A stretch of 8,025 nucleotides of DNA from CAXGUU01 sp964012875 (lineage in GTDB: Bacteria > Pseudomonadota > Gammaproteobacteria > Ga0077536). Shown in pieces: positions 6,613-8,025 of this stretch. The DNA is taken from positions 1-8,025 of the forward strand of contig CAXGUU010000146.1 in the NCBI GenBank assembly GCA_964012875.1. Direction: 5' to 3'. The position numbers and the translations under genes were made by a program. The notes under the pieces are model-generated. The model was given only the letters and a program-made list of their open reading frames with translations. It was not told the DNA's origin and made no database searches. Within the stretch, counting starts at the first letter, position 1. Each line of letters opens with the position of its first letter.

Positions 6613-7512
6613 ATGACTAAACCATTCGAATATAAGCCCAAAGACGTGGATTCGATTGTGATCCGCAAGTTTTCCTTTGAGTTCCCAGACGACCTCGATC
6701 CGAATTGGATACCCGATCAACACGTGCGTTCGCATTTGTTCAATGGTCTGTCGCTGACCATGCCATATCTCGAACCCTATTTGATCGAATCCACCCAGAA
6801 AGCTTCGAAACACATCGACAACAAGGGATTGTTGGACGACATGCGCGGATTCAACGGCCAGGAAGCGCGACACTACCAGTGCCACCGAAGACTGAACGAA
6901 CTATTAAAGGCCAACGGTTACCCCGAGCTTGCCGAGGTCGAAGCAGACATGAAGCAGTCGTACCAACGATTGTCCGAACGGTCACTGACGACGCAGCTTG
7001 CCTACAACGCCGGTTTCGAATGCATGACCAATGGGTTTACCCACTGGCTCATCACGAAGCGTTATCGTCTGTTCAAAGATTCGACGCCGGAGATTGCATC
7101 GTTCTGGCTCATGCATATGGTCGAAGAAACTGAGCACAAGACCGTGGCCTTCGACACCTACATGGCCTACTCCGGCAAGTATCTGCCGCGCGCATTTGGC
7201 GTATTTCATGGCACCCTGCACCTCGTTGGCTGGGGTATGGTCGGAATGCTGACCTGCTTGCGCAAAGACAAGGTCGCGCATCGGCCTGGTGTCTGGCTCG
7301 ACATTGTTCGCGAATTAGGCGCATTCGTCGTTAACGTCGGCCCGTTCATATTGAGGGCGCTGAAGCCCGGCTATGACCCGCGACAGGAAGACAATCCCGA
7401 GTGGTATGAGGACTGGATTGCAGGGCACGCTCAGCTGTCGCCCGATTCGGCGCTGCCGCTGCTGGACACCACGAATCCGAATATGCCCGTGCCATTCGAA
7501 CACCCGGCCTGA
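6613..7512 (+). CDS. PF10118-type predicted metal-dependent hydrolase, ferritin-like
   Basis: 299-residue protein of the 'predicted metal-dependent hydrolase' family (PF10118 / COG3687), whose reaction is poorly known. Seen (numbering from ATG 6613): HVRSHLFNGLSLTMPYLEPY (37-56) with Glu54, FNGQEARHYQCHRRLNE (80-96) with Glu84 and His87, YNAGFECMT (131-139) with Glu136, and MVEETEHKTVAFDTY (169-183) with Glu171/Glu172 and His175. This Glu / ExxH / Glu / ExxH layout is that of a four-helix di-metal (often di-iron) carboxylate site, so an oxygenase or oxidase-like activity is as possible as hydrolysis. A hydrophobic stretch at about 195-213 and another near 235-249 may contact the membrane. The length is normal for the family; starting at 6487 would add a Pro/Arg-rich tail without family likeness. 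The stop is 38 bases before the next gene, so the two are likely an operon. Confidence 0.86.
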   Translation: MTKPFEYKPKDVDSIVIRKFSFEFPDDLDPNWIPDQHVRSHLFNGLSLTMPYLEPYLIESTQKASKHIDNKGLLDDMRGFNGQEARHYQCHRRLNELLKANGYPELAEVEADMKQSYQRLSERSLTTQLAYNAGFECMTNGFTHWLITKRYRLFKDSTPEIASFWLMHMVEETEHKTVAFDTYMAYSGKYLPRAFGVFHGTLHLVGWGMVGMLTCLRKDKVAHRPGVWLDIVRELGAFVVNVGPFILRALKPGYDPRQEDNPEWYEDWIAGHAQLSPDSALPLLDTTNPNMPVPFEHPA

Positions 7513-7550
7513 GGCAGCGCCGCACTATTGATTTACCTGGAGAAACGACG

Positions 7551-8025
7551 ATGGAAGGTTTACAAAAAACCATGATCGGGCATGGTCTGCTCGTTGTGAT
7601 GGCAGCAATGTTCGCCGGCTTCATGTTGATGTTTAATCTTCTCGGTGGCGTCGAAGTCTGGCCGGGAACAATCATCGAGGTTCCGATGTACGGCACAGCG
7701 GACGGCTGGGTGCGCGCGCATAGCGGCGGCACCATGAACGGCGTTCTGGTGATTATCGTCGGACTGGCTTTGCCGTACCTGAAACTCGGCAACGGCGAAC
7801 AGAAATTTACGGCTTACGGCCTCATCTACTGCGCCTGGACGTTCACCTTGTTCTACTGGCTCGGCAATGCCTCGAGCAACCGCGGTCTCTCCATTGGTCC
7901 GAGCACGCTGGGCGAACCCGATTTCATCGGTCTGCTCGCGTTTCTGCCGGGCGTCCCGAGTGTGTTTATCGTGCCGATCGTGATGTGGATCTGTGCAAAA
8001 AGTGTTCTTTTCGGCAACGATCGTG
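7551..8025 (+). CDS. Styrene oxide isomerase-like (StyC-like) membrane protein, 3' end outside window
   Basis: Open from ATG 7551 to the right edge (158 codons, no stop). GGAGA at 7539-7543 provides a good ribosome site 7 bases before the ATG. The protein resembles StyC, a small four-helix membrane enzyme that rearranges styrene oxide to phenylacetaldehyde using haem b. Matching points, compared from memory: GHG near the N-terminus (10-12), LGGVEVWPGTIIE (31-43), GWVRAHSG (52-59) with His57 where SOI has its haem-binding His, Asn63 in MNG, Tyr102 in LFYWLGN, SNRGL (109-113) followed by GP, and LAFLPG. Hydrophobic segments lie at about 12-31, 63-77, 89-105 and 126-149, as expected for four helices. 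Cys94 stands where I recall an Asp in StyC, so the substrate or chemistry may differ. StyC is about 170 aa, so only a short tail is missing. It could be a wider-family relative with another substrate. Confidence 0.75.
   Translation, partial: MEGLQKTMIGHGLLVVMAAMFAGFMLMFNLLGGVEVWPGTIIEVPMYGTADGWVRAHSGGTMNGVLVIIVGLALPYLKLGNGEQKFTAYGLIYCAWTFTLFYWLGNASSNRGLSIGPSTLGEPDFIGLLAFLPGVPSVFIVPIVMWICAKSVLFGNDR

Noticed and set aside
7346..7792. 148-aa minus-strand open frame
   Set aside because: Antisense to the PF10118 and StyC-like genes, with low-complexity Pro/Arg/Ser composition and no family likeness.

Overview
The window looks like a stretch of chromosome from a proteobacterium, probably an uncultured aerobic gammaproteobacterium. 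GC is moderately high, spacing is tight, Shine-Dalgarno sites are clear, and the catabolic and redox families are ones common in environmental Proteobacteria. That placement is inference from protein style only. There is no rRNA, tRNA, IS element, phage gene or CRISPR array. The host should have the selenocysteine machinery (SelA, SelB, SelC, SelD) elsewhere, because one gene here can only be read through an in-frame UGA.

Layout, left to right. (1) The 3' part of a zinc-independent NADP-dependent oxidoreductase (+), cut by the left edge. (2) 20 bases later, a class V PLP enzyme of the cysteine-desulfurase-like type (+). (3) After a 163-base gap, a 408-residue GrdB-family selenoprotein (+, 2264-3490). 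A simple ORF search splits it into a 160-aa piece and a 215-aa piece, but both lie in the same frame. They are joined by a UGA at 2744-2746 that gives a Sec-Pro-Phe-Cys (UxxC) motif and is followed by a SECIS-like hairpin. (4) A 241-base convergent gap with no convincing gene or intrinsic terminator. (5) A minus-strand pair: an epoxide-hydrolase-type alpha/beta hydrolase (6313 to 5354), then a secreted protein combining a carboxypeptidase-regulatory-like domain, a c-type haem motif and a Vgb-like beta-propeller (5357 to 3732). The two overlap by ATGA. (6) A divergent promoter region with a short AT-rich palindrome. (7) A plus-strand pair: a PF10118-type 'metal-dependent hydrolase' with ferritin-like carboxylate/His motifs, then a membrane protein resembling styrene oxide isomerase (StyC), cut by the right edge.

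How the genes may work together. The right half suggests epoxide metabolism: a hydrolase that opens epoxides on one side of the divergent promoter, and on the other an SOI-like membrane isomerase next to a putative di-metal enzyme. The left half suggests redox and chalcogen chemistry: a NADPH oxidoreductase, a NifS-like enzyme that could handle sulfur or selenium, and a selenoprotein. The strongest observation is the recoded UGA. The functional links between genes are hypotheses.
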